8,737 bases of DNA from an uncultured bacterium (lineage in GTDB: Bacteria; Planctomycetota; Planctomycetia; Pirellulales; UBA1268). The stretch covers positions 1 through 8,737 of the forward strand of contig CALGAS010000074.1 in NCBI GenBank assembly GCA_937959175.1, read 5' to 3'. Positions 1 through 6,094 of this stretch are shown one piece after another. The translations under genes and the position numbers were made by a program. Numbering within the stretch: position 1 is the first letter of the stretch; every line of letters starts with the position of its first letter. Under the pieces are notes generated by a model. It was given only the letters and a program-made list of their open reading frames with translations. It searched no databases and was not told the origin of the DNA.

Positions 1-1
1 G

Positions 2-250
2 GCCAATACCCGGCTGCTTGCCTTCTCCGACGTTGAGGAAGGGCTCAGCCGGGCCTGCCGAGAGTTTGGCCTCGACGTGGCGGTCGATCTTCCTCGCAAG
101 AATTGCGGCGATCGCCCGCCAGTCGGCATCGAGCTCCCCGATCCCCTGGCGGCGTCGGTCCGCAACCATTTCGCCTGGTATCACGACACCTTCGGCCATG
201 CCGATCACCCTGCCGCCCGGCGGCGGGCACCGGCTCGCCTGGCCGCCTAG
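2..250 (+). CDS. C-terminal fragment of a protein, possibly sulfotransferase family (5' end outside window)
   Basis: An open frame enters from the left edge and gives 82 residues before a TAG stop at 248-250. The end reads ...LLAFSDVEEGLSRACREFGL..., later VRNHFAWYHDTFGHADH, then an Arg/Ala-rich tail. A helix before a 'GLDVAVDLPRKN' segment and a terminal 'vrnhFawYhdtFG' helix resemble the C-terminal end of bacterial sulfotransferases, where a variable loop is followed by a helix ending in a D-x-x-x-F-G-like motif. The PAPS-binding parts would lie upstream and are not visible, so this is a weak inference. The frame is preferred because it ends exactly at the convergent kbl gene and uses codons with G/C third positions; overlapping plus-strand frames run on through kbl as antisense. 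The two genes share the four bases CTAG. Confidence 0.6.
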   Translation, partial: ANTRLLAFSDVEEGLSRACREFGLDVAVDLPRKNCGDRPPVGIELPDPLAASVRNHFAWYHDTFGHADHPAARRRAPARLAA

Positions 251-1434
251 TCGCTTCCCAACCGGGAGCGGACCGCCTCGAAGGCCGAGATCGCCTGCTC
301 GAGGTCGGCCCGCGAGTGGGCGGCCGAAACCTGCGTGCGGATCCGGGCCTTGCCCTGCGGCACGACCGGATACGAAAAGCCGATCACGTAGACACCCTCG
401 GCGAGCATCTCGTCGGCCATCCGCGTGGCCAACGCCGCATCGCCGAGCATCACCGGCACGATCGGGTGCTCGCCCGGCAGGATCGAGAAGCCGCGGGCCG
501 TCATCTGCTCGCGGAAGAAGCGGGTGTTGGCCTCGAGGGTGTCGCGAAACGAGGTCGTGCCCTCGAGCATCTCGACGGCCTTGAGGGCCCCGGCGGCCAC
601 CGGGGGAGCCACCGTGTTGGAAAAGAGATACGTCCGCGACCGCTGGCGAAGCCATTCGATCAGCTCCGTGCGGCCCGAGGTGTAGCCGCCGCTGGCTCCC
701 CCCAGCGCCTTGCCGAGCGTGCCGGTCAGGATGTCGACGCGGTCGGTGACCCCGAAGTGCTCGGGCGTGCCCCGGCCCCGCGGGCCGACGAAGCCGACGG
801 CATGGGAATCGTCAACCATCACCAGGGCGTCGAACTCGTCGGCCAGCTCGCAGATCGCCGGCAGATCGGCGAGATAGCCGTCCATCGAGAAGACGCCGTC
901 GGTGGCGATCAGCCGATAGCGGGCGTCCTTGGCATCGGCGAGTTTGGCCCGCAGGTCGGCCATGTCGTTGTTCTTATACCGCAGCCGCTTCGCCTTGCAG
1001 AGGCGGATGCCGTCGATGATGCTCGCATGATTGAGCTCATCGGAAATGATCGCGTCGTCAGGCCCGAGGATTGTCTCGAAGAGTCCGCCGTTGGCGTCCC
1101 AGCAGGAGTTGTAGAGGATCGTGTCTTCGAGGCCGAGAAATCCGCTGAGCTTCGCTTCGAGATCCTTGTGGAGGCGTTGCGTGCCGCAGATGAACCGCAC
1201 GCTCGCCAGCCCATAGCCCCACCGGTCGAGCGACTCGCGGGCCGCCGTCACGACATCGGGGTGGTCGGCGAGCCCCAGGTAGTTGTTGGCGCACATGTTG
1301 AGAACGGTGCGGCCGCCGACCTCGATCCGGGCCCGCTGCGGCCCCTCGATCAGCCGTTCGGTCTTGTAGGTGCCTGCCTCCCGCATCGCGGCCGACTGCT
1401 CGGCCAGCGATTCCCACAGCGATTCCCGGCTCAT
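247..1434 (-). CDS. kbl: Glycine C-acetyltransferase (2-amino-3-ketobutyrate CoA ligase)
   Basis: A PLP enzyme of the alpha-oxoamine synthase family, 395 aa, the usual length for Kbl. It cleaves 2-amino-3-oxobutyrate with CoA to glycine and acetyl-CoA, the second step of threonine breakdown in the cytoplasm. Visible motifs are NMCANNYLGLADHP (46-59), SVRFICGTQRLHKDLE (78-93), the cofactor-stacking His in DELNHASIIDG (H136), VDDSHAVGFVGPRGRG with D208 and H211, and the Schiff-base lysine K242 in GTLGKALGGASGG. The substrate-binding arginine lies in the C-terminal RIRTQVSAAH (364-373). The ATG at 1434-1432 follows a purine-rich GAGGAGAGG sequence (about 1441-1449) at suitable spacing. It lies downstream of tdh in the same direction, which supports kbl over the related synthases BioF, HemA and Spt. 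Its TAG stop shares CTAG with the convergent gene at 2-250. All key residues are intact. Confidence 0.96.
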   Translation of the reverse strand: MSRESLWESLAEQSAAMREAGTYKTERLIEGPQRARIEVGGRTVLNMCANNYLGLADHPDVVTAARESLDRWGYGLASVRFICGTQRLHKDLEAKLSGFLGLEDTILYNSCWDANGGLFETILGPDDAIISDELNHASIIDGIRLCKAKRLRYKNNDMADLRAKLADAKDARYRLIATDGVFSMDGYLADLPAICELADEFDALVMVDDSHAVGFVGPRGRGTPEHFGVTDRVDILTGTLGKALGGASGGYTSGRTELIEWLRQRSRTYLFSNTVAPPVAAGALKAVEMLEGTTSFRDTLEANTRFFREQMTARGFSILPGEHPIVPVMLGDAALATRMADEMLAEGVYVIGFSYPVVPQGKARIRTQVSAAHSRADLEQAISAFEAVRSRLGSD

Positions 1435-1449
1435 CGTCTACCTCTCCTC

Positions 1450-1530
1450 AAAAAAGGGGACATCCCCCGTTTCCTGCAACGTATCCACCAGCAGAAACTG
1501 CGACGAGAAACGGGGGATGTCCCCTTTTTT
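1450..1530. repeat. Perfect 24-bp inverted repeat between tdh and kbl (palindromic element or bidirectional hairpin)
   Basis: Left arm 1450-1473 begins AAAAAAGGGGACATCCCC; right arm 1507-1530 is its exact reverse complement and ends CCCCTTTTTT. The loop is 33 nt (1474-1506). A second stem is possible inside: 1469-1477 can pair with 1491-1498 with one bulged C, competing with the inner five pairs of the main stem. The outer end of the right arm supplies the last base of the tdh stop codon, and the left arm stops at the edge of the kbl ribosome-binding region. An A6/T6 flank on a G/C-rich stem reads as an intrinsic terminator on both strands, though the loop is long. A perfect A6-to-T6 palindrome is also typical of dispersed REP- or MITE-like elements. 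Which it is cannot be settled from one copy. Confidence 0.85.
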
Positions 1531-2570
1531 CATGCGTCTTTCCAGTGGAGGATCACCTTGCCGCTCTCGCCGCTCTTCATCGCCGCAAAGCCCTGCTCGA
1601 ACTCGGTGTAGGGGAACCGGTGGGTGATCACCGGCGAGATGTCGAGCCCGCTTTGGATCATGACGGTCATCTTGTACCAGGTCTCGTACATTTCGCGGCC
1701 GTAGATGCCCTTGATCGTGAGCATGTTGAAGACGACGGTGTTCCAGTCGATGGCGATTGGCTCCGCCGGAATCCCCAGCATGGAAATCTTGCCGCCATGG
1801 CACATCGAGTCGAGCATCTGCCGGAGGGCGGCCGGAGAGCCCGACATCTCGAGCCCGACGTCGAAGCCTTCTTTCATGCCCAGGTCGGCCATCACCTGCT
1901 TGAGATCCCCTGAGCGAACGTCGAGGGCGACGGTCGCGCCGAGCTTTTCGGCCAGGGCCAGCCGATAGGGGTTCATGTCGGTGATCACGACGAACCGGGC
2001 ACCCGCGTGCTTGGCGACCGCCACGGCCATGATGCCAATCGGGCCGGCCCCGGTGATCAGGACGTCTTCCCCGAGCAGGTCGAAGGAAAGCGCCGTGTGA
2101 ACGGCATTGCCGAGCGGGTCGAAGATCGCGGCCACGTCTGGATCGATGCCCGGCTCCTGATGCCAGACGTTGGCCTGCGGCAGGGCGAGATACTCGGCGA
2201 AGGCCCCGGGACGATTGACCCCGACCCCCGAGGTGCTCTTGCAGAGATGCCGCCGCCCGGCCAGGCAGTTGCGGCAGCGGCCGCAGACGACATGCCCTTC
2301 GCCGGAGACGATCTCGCCCGGAAAGAAGTCGTTGACATTCGAGCCGACCGCGATGATCTCCCCGACAAACTCGTGGCCGACCACCATCGGCACGGGGATC
2401 GTCTTCTGGGCCCAGGCGTCCCAATTGTAGATGTGGAGGTCGGTGCCGCAGATGCCCGTGCGATCGACCCGGATCAGAACGTCGTTGATGCCGATTTCCG
2501 GGACGGGCACGTCCTCGAGCCAGAGGCCGGGTTCGGCCTCCCGCTTCACCAACGCTTTCATCATTGTCAT
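1530..2570 (-). CDS. tdh: L-threonine 3-dehydrogenase, zinc- and NAD-dependent
   Basis: A medium-chain dehydrogenase of 346 aa that oxidises L-threonine to 2-amino-3-oxobutyrate, which Kbl then cleaves. The sequence follows E. coli-type Tdh closely over its length. Catalytic zinc ligands are C41 (GICGTDLHIYNW), H66 and E67 (VVGHEFVGE). The structural zinc loop has C96, C99, C102 and C110. GVGVNRPGAFAEYLALP (115-131) and AIFDPLGNAVHTALSFDLLG (148-167) are Tdh hallmarks. The NAD-binding Rossmann fold has GAGPIG (174-179), with D198 in VITDMN favouring NAD. Three in-frame ATGs lie at 2570, 2564 and 2561 (MTMMKAL); the last matches the E. coli start, but an AGGAAG about 13 bases upstream of 2570 leaves the longer form possible. 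It sits 53 bp downstream of the permease gene. The stop codon overlaps the first base of the 1450-1530 palindrome. Confidence 0.97.
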   Translation of the reverse strand: MTMMKALVKREAEPGLWLEDVPVPEIGINDVLIRVDRTGICGTDLHIYNWDAWAQKTIPVPMVVGHEFVGEIIAVGSNVNDFFPGEIVSGEGHVVCGRCRNCLAGRRHLCKSTSGVGVNRPGAFAEYLALPQANVWHQEPGIDPDVAAIFDPLGNAVHTALSFDLLGEDVLITGAGPIGIMAVAVAKHAGARFVVITDMNPYRLALAEKLGATVALDVRSGDLKQVMADLGMKEGFDVGLEMSGSPAALRQMLDSMCHGGKISMLGIPAEPIAIDWNTVVFNMLTIKGIYGREMYETWYKMTVMIQSGLDISPVITHRFPYTEFEQGFAAMKSGESGKVILHWKDA

Positions 2571-2623
2571 CCGGCCGACTGCTTCCTAATCCCGAGTATG
2601 CCTGGGTCGTGTTCCGCTCCATA

Positions 2624-3808
2624 TTAGCGGCGGACGACCTGCCGGAGGAGCCACCAGCCCCAGAGCACGATCAGGACGTTGCCGAACCAGACCGCGATCG
2701 GGGGCACGGCACCCCGCTTGGCCTGGTCGACCCCCAGCATGAAAACGGGATAGTAGACCACCAGGATCGGCAGGAAGCAGAGAAAGAAACTCGTCAGAAA
2801 GTCGGCATTCCGCATCCGGATTGCCATCGGAGCGCCGACCAGCACGAAGCAGAGGCAACTGAATCCGTTGGCCCACCGCCGCCACGGCTCCATGATGATC
2901 CGGTTGAGCCGGTTCTGTTCGTGACGGAGTTGATGCCGTTCGGCCTCGGTGAAGGGGGGCAGGGATTGCTCGATCCGGCCGGTCACCAGCCCCAGGGCTG
3001 TCTTGCCGGCCGCCACCTGCTCGAGCCGATCCATCTTGGCGACCTGCTGCTCGTAGGCCTCGTCGAAGTCGGCCATCGCGATTTCGGAGGGGCTGGTCGA
3101 GGCCGTCCCCTTGCGGCTAACGGCGGCCAGGGGCACCTCGCGAACGATCGTGTCGGGAAACGAGGCGGTATAGTCTCCCATGTGGAGCGTCCCGTCTCGA
3201 AAGGTCACGACGAGCGTCCCGGCGTCGGGATTGGCGGCCAGGCTCGCTTCGGCGGCGGAAACGGTTGCCGGCGTGCCCGACTCGCCCGTCTGAAAGGTGA
3301 GCGTGGGCCGGATCAGTCGCTTGCCCTCCACCCCCTTGACGTTGATCGAGACCTCCGATGTCGAATAGCTCCGCTGCTGACGCAGCCGTCCGTAGATGAT
3401 CTCCTCGACGCTGTTGACGACGACCCGCCGAATCCCGTCCCGGCCCCAAGAAACGGCCACGTCATTGAGCCAGACCGACACGAAGCTGACGACCAGCCCG
3501 AGGGTGATGGCGGGCCAGATCAGCGCCATCGGGGTGATCCCGGCGGCCTTCAAGGCGGTCACTTCGTTGGAGGCGCTCATCCGGCCGAACACGCTGGCCA
3601 CGGCAAAGAGCATCGTGCCGGGAACGGCAAACCGCATCGCCTCGGGAAGGACGTAGGGAACGAGGGCGAGAATCTGCACTAGCCCCAGCCCCTGCTGCTG
3701 GGCCTCCTTGACCAGGCCCACGACGAGCATGAAGAAGGTGAGGGCGGTGAGGGCCACCAGAAAGACCTGGAGGAGTTCGGCGAGCACGTATCGTGTCAGA
3801 ATCCGCAT
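2624..3808 (-). CDS. LptF/LptG-family (YjgP/YjgQ) inner-membrane permease
   Basis: A membrane protein of 394 aa with the six-helix plan of LptF/LptG. These permeases pair with the LptB ATPase to move lipopolysaccharide from the inner membrane to the outer-membrane bridge. Hydrophobic segments lie at about residues 13-33, 47-73, 98-116, 314-330, 337-359 and 370-389. Between helices 3 and 4 is a hydrophilic domain of about 200 residues, as expected for the periplasmic jelly-roll. The family signature FGRMSASNEVTALKAAGITP follows helix 2. The start is ATG at 3808-3806 (MRILTRYVLAELL); a GTG directly before it (3811) is equally in frame, and no clear ribosome-binding site decides. F and G cannot be told apart here, and no second permease or LptB gene is in the window. 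It is followed by tdh after 53 bp and preceded by the phosphatase gene, so an operon is possible. Confidence 0.9.
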   Translation of the reverse strand: MRILTRYVLAELLQVFLVALTALTFFMLVVGLVKEAQQQGLGLVQILALVPYVLPEAMRFAVPGTMLFAVASVFGRMSASNEVTALKAAGITPMALIWPAITLGLVVSFVSVWLNDVAVSWGRDGIRRVVVNSVEEIIYGRLRQQRSYSTSEVSINVKGVEGKRLIRPTLTFQTGESGTPATVSAAEASLAANPDAGTLVVTFRDGTLHMGDYTASFPDTIVREVPLAAVSRKGTASTSPSEIAMADFDEAYEQQVAKMDRLEQVAAGKTALGLVTGRIEQSLPPFTEAERHQLRHEQNRLNRIIMEPWRRWANGFSCLCFVLVGAPMAIRMRNADFLTSFFLCFLPILVVYYPVFMLGVDQAKRGAVPPIAVWFGNVLIVLWGWWLLRQVVRR

Positions 3809-3878
3809 CACGCCGGCAGTTTAGCGGCCCGGACAGCCTCGCCGGCAGGCCGGTTTTCAGATCGCTGCCGCACGCCAG

Positions 3879-3898
3879 CCCGAGGCTTCCGGCTCGGG
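3879..3898. other. GC-rich hairpin just downstream of the phosphatase stop codon
   Basis: CCCGAG (3879-3884) and CTCGGG (3893-3898) form a perfect 6-bp stem around the 8-nt loop GCTTCCGG. On the minus strand it begins two bases after the PP2C stop, inside the 92-bp gap before the permease gene. No T-run follows, so it is a poor intrinsic terminator. It may be an mRNA 3'-end stabiliser or a copy of a dispersed palindrome. Confidence 0.5.
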
Positions 3899-3900
3899 TC

Positions 3901-5271
3901 TCAGCGGTCGTCGGTTCGGATCGTGTCGTCGTTGCGGGCAGCTTCGACCGAGCGGCGGTAGACGTCGATGCCGCGGGCCGCCTCGCTGAGGGCGGCGGTG
4001 AAATCCCTGCTGCCGGCCTTCCGCCGGGCGGCGGCGACAAGCTCCAGCGCCTGTTTCCGCTCGGCATCAGAGAGGCCGTCAGCCGCGGATTCGACGCTGG
4101 CCACGATGCCTTCCACCAGGTCGGCGGAGGGCTCGCAGCCATATTCCCGGTAGGGGCCCTTGCCGAGTTTCTGACCCACAGCAAGCGTCCTGATCCGCCT
4201 GCCTTCGGGGCCGAGCAGTGCCAGGACCGTCCCCATGATGCCCGCCACGGCCAGCAGTCCCATGAGGCCGGTCAGCGCGAACCCGACGGCTTCCCTCGCC
4301 TCGCCAAGGATACTCGCGAAGGGGCCTTCGGCCCCCATCAGTTCAGACCCCCAGGGGTTGAAAATCAACGCGCCAAACAGGCCTGCGGCGGCAAGAATCA
4401 GCATCCGCACGGGGATCGGCTTGGCCGGATCGCGGCCACCCGCTTCCGGTTCTGCCAGAGGCCACGGCGGTGCGTTGGGGTCCTCCTCGCTCTGCTCGCC
4501 GGGCCCCGCCTTGGCCACGACGAGCGTGACGTTGTCGGGGGCACCGCGGACGAGGGCCAGGCCGAGCAGGGCGGCGGCGGCTTCCGCCGGGGGGAGGGCG
4601 GCGGCGAAGCAGCCAATCTCCTCGTCAGCCACCTGGCCCGAGAGCCCGTCGCTGCAGAGCACGAAGACATCATCGGCAGCCACTGGCGAAGGGCCTTCCA
4701 GGTCGACGTCGACGTGGCCATGGGGCCCGAGGGAGCGGGTAATGATGTTCTTGGGCGGGCTCTGCAGGGCCGAGCCTTGGGCTGCATCGCCGCCGCTTGC
4801 CGCCCGCGCGGCCTCGACTTCCCAAGCCAAGGAGTGGTCCCGAGAAAGTTGCGCGATTGAATGATTGCGGACGCGGTAGACCCGGCTGTCGCCAACATGG
4901 CCCACCAGGGCCCCGCGGGGCACGATGACCAGCACCGAGCAGGTCGTCCCCATCCCCTTGAGGTCGGGCGAGGACTCGCCTCGGGAATGAATCTCGGTAT
5001 TGGCGTGCCGAATACTCGACTTGAGGGCGTAGGGTGGCGAATAGGCCGCCTTTTTTTCATAGGCCAGCGGCACCTGTTCGCTGGCCAGTTCACTGGCCCG
5101 TTCGCCGGCGGCATGGGCTCCCATCCCGTCTGCGACCAGAAACAGCCAGCCGCGGCGGCGGTATTCCACGCCGCTCTCCGCCGCCATCACCGCCGAGGCA
5201 TCCTGGTTGTTGGCCCGGCGCCGCCCGATGTCGGAGAGTTCGCAGTATTCGAGGCTGGGTTCAGAGCCCAC
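3901..5271 (-). CDS. PP2C-family Ser/Thr protein phosphatase with C-terminal membrane anchor
   Basis: About 456 aa. The N-terminal 255 residues are a complete PP2C (PPM) phosphatase, which removes phosphate from Ser/Thr in a metal-dependent reaction. Numbered from the GTG start, metal- and phosphate-binding motifs are SDIGRRRANNQD (D24), VADGMGAHAAGE (D48, G49), GMGTTC, GHVGDSRVYR (D128), SRDHS, ITRSLGP, CSDGLSG (D208) and PDNVTLVV (D246, N247). An acidic Pro-rich linker follows, then two hydrophobic helices at about 289-305 and 331-354 and a helical, charged tail of about 100 residues. The catalytic domain is therefore probably cytoplasmic and membrane-tethered, paired with Ser/Thr kinases not seen here. 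An in-frame TTG at 5277 gives two more residues, but GGGAG lies eight bases before the GTG at 5271 and only two before the TTG, so GTG is chosen. The gene diverges from the PEGA lipoprotein. Confidence 0.92.
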   Translation of the reverse strand: MGSEPSLEYCELSDIGRRRANNQDASAVMAAESGVEYRRRGWLFLVADGMGAHAAGERASELASEQVPLAYEKKAAYSPPYALKSSIRHANTEIHSRGESSPDLKGMGTTCSVLVIVPRGALVGHVGDSRVYRVRNHSIAQLSRDHSLAWEVEAARAASGGDAAQGSALQSPPKNIITRSLGPHGHVDVDLEGPSPVAADDVFVLCSDGLSGQVADEEIGCFAAALPPAEAAAALLGLALVRGAPDNVTLVVAKAGPGEQSEEDPNAPPWPLAEPEAGGRDPAKPIPVRMLILAAAGLFGALIFNPWGSELMGAEGPFASILGEAREAVGFALTGLMGLLAVAGIMGTVLALLGPEGRRIRTLAVGQKLGKGPYREYGCEPSADLVEGIVASVESAADGLSDAERKQALELVAAARRKAGSRDFTAALSEAARGIDVYRRSVEAARNDDTIRTDDR

Positions 5272-5354
5272 GCTCAAGACTCCCAGGAGAGACGGTCGCG
5301 GCCGCGGCGGATGTTTCCGGAGTGTAGCCCGCCGCCAGGCCCGACGATACCTGG

Positions 5355-5381
5355 CAGTCCGGGCAGTCTGGGCAGGCTGGC
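5355..5381. repeat. Three tandem 9-bp repeats in the divergent intergenic region
   Basis: CAGTCCGGG (5355-5363), CAGTCTGGG (5364-5372) and CAGGCTGGC (5373-5381) are adjacent near-identical 9-mers. They lie in the 162-bp gap between the divergent phosphatase and PEGA genes, where both promoters should be. They could be an operator, or a chance short tandem repeat in GC-rich DNA. I see no convincing -35/-10 pair in the gap. Confidence 0.4.
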
Positions 5382-5433
5382 CGCCGGGTCACTGCTCTGG
5401 CGGCGGTGGCTTTGGCGGCCTATGGTTCTGGCC

Positions 5434-6087
5434 ATGCGTCACCAAACCACCGCCGTCATCGTTGCCGCCCTGCTGGCAATGGCCGCCCTCGGCTGTGTCC
5501 AGCGGAGGATGACCATTCGGAGCAATCCGCCAGGAGCGCTCGTGTATGTCGATGATTATCAGCTCGGCACGACGCCGGTCTCGCACGACTTCGTCTACTA
5601 CGGAACCCGCAAGATCAAGCTCGTCAAAGACGGCTACGAGACGCTCACCGTTCGGCAGCCGTTTCCGCTCCCCTGGTATCAATACTTTCCGCTCGACTTC
5701 GTGACCGAAAACATCATCCCCTGGGAAGTTAGGGATGAGCGGGTGGTCGATCTGGCGATGGTGCCCGCTGCCTCGACGCCGCCGGAGTCGGTGGTGGCCC
5801 GAGCCGAGCAGGCGCGGCTCGCTGCCGGCAGCCTTCCCCCGGCCGACCCGGCGACAGTCGTGCCCCTCCAGGCCACCGGACAGCCGGTGCCCGCGCCTCC
5901 GCCAGCGGTGCCGCCCGCCCAGCAGTACGCTCCCCAGCCGCTGCCGCCACCGGTGGCACCGCCCGGCACGAATCTGGTGCTGCCTCCGCCGCAGGGTCCC
6001 TGGCAGGGGCTGCAACCGCCGCTGCAGAACGCTCCCCAGCAGGGCGTGCCCAGCCTGGGCGCACCGCCTGCCTTCGGGACGCCATAA
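5434..6087 (+). CDS. PEGA-domain lipoprotein with proline-rich C-terminus
   Basis: 217 aa. The N-terminus MRHQTTAVIVAALLAMAALGC is a signal peptide ending in a lipobox-like ALGC, so Cys21 should be lipidated and the protein envelope-anchored. Residues 24-75 are a PEGA domain: TIRSNPPGALVYVDDYQLGT, TPVSHDFVYYGTRKIKLVKD and GYETLTVRQPF contain the PGA-x-VYVD, G-T-TP and K-x-GYE signatures. A conserved-looking segment with PWYQYFPLDFVTENIIPWEV follows, and residues from about 130 are rich in Pro, Gln and Ala and probably disordered. PEGA domains are small beta folds found in envelope and surface proteins; the exact role is unknown. An in-frame ATG at 5422 would add MVLA, but no clear ribosome-binding site separates the two; 5434 gives the more typical signal peptide. 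Frames further upstream run through the phosphatase gene in antisense. The ligase gene begins seven bases after the stop. Confidence 0.88.
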   Translation: MRHQTTAVIVAALLAMAALGCVQRRMTIRSNPPGALVYVDDYQLGTTPVSHDFVYYGTRKIKLVKDGYETLTVRQPFPLPWYQYFPLDFVTENIIPWEVRDERVVDLAMVPAASTPPESVVARAEQARLAAGSLPPADPATVVPLQATGQPVPAPPPAVPPAQQYAPQPLPPPVAPPGTNLVLPPPQGPWQGLQPPLQNAPQQGVPSLGAPPAFGTP

Positions 6088-6094
6088 TCAGGGG

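Noticed and set aside
103..1611. 502-codon plus-strand open frame opposite kbl
   Set aside because: It is the antisense of kbl in GC-rich DNA. The translation has no family features and runs through the kbl stop and the palindrome.
1438..2622. 394-codon minus-strand frame overlapping tdh
   Set aside because: It is a shifted frame of tdh, Arg-rich and without motifs. The tdh frame carries all zinc ligands and the Rossmann signature.
4861..5433. Long in-frame upstream extension of the PEGA gene
   Set aside because: It is antisense to the phosphatase gene. A signal peptide with lipobox starts at 5434, which places the true N-terminus there.
5735..6094. N-terminal extension of the ligase
   Set aside because: It lies in a shifted frame of the PEGA gene and reads as Arg/Pro-rich text. 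The enzyme has its usual length from 6095.
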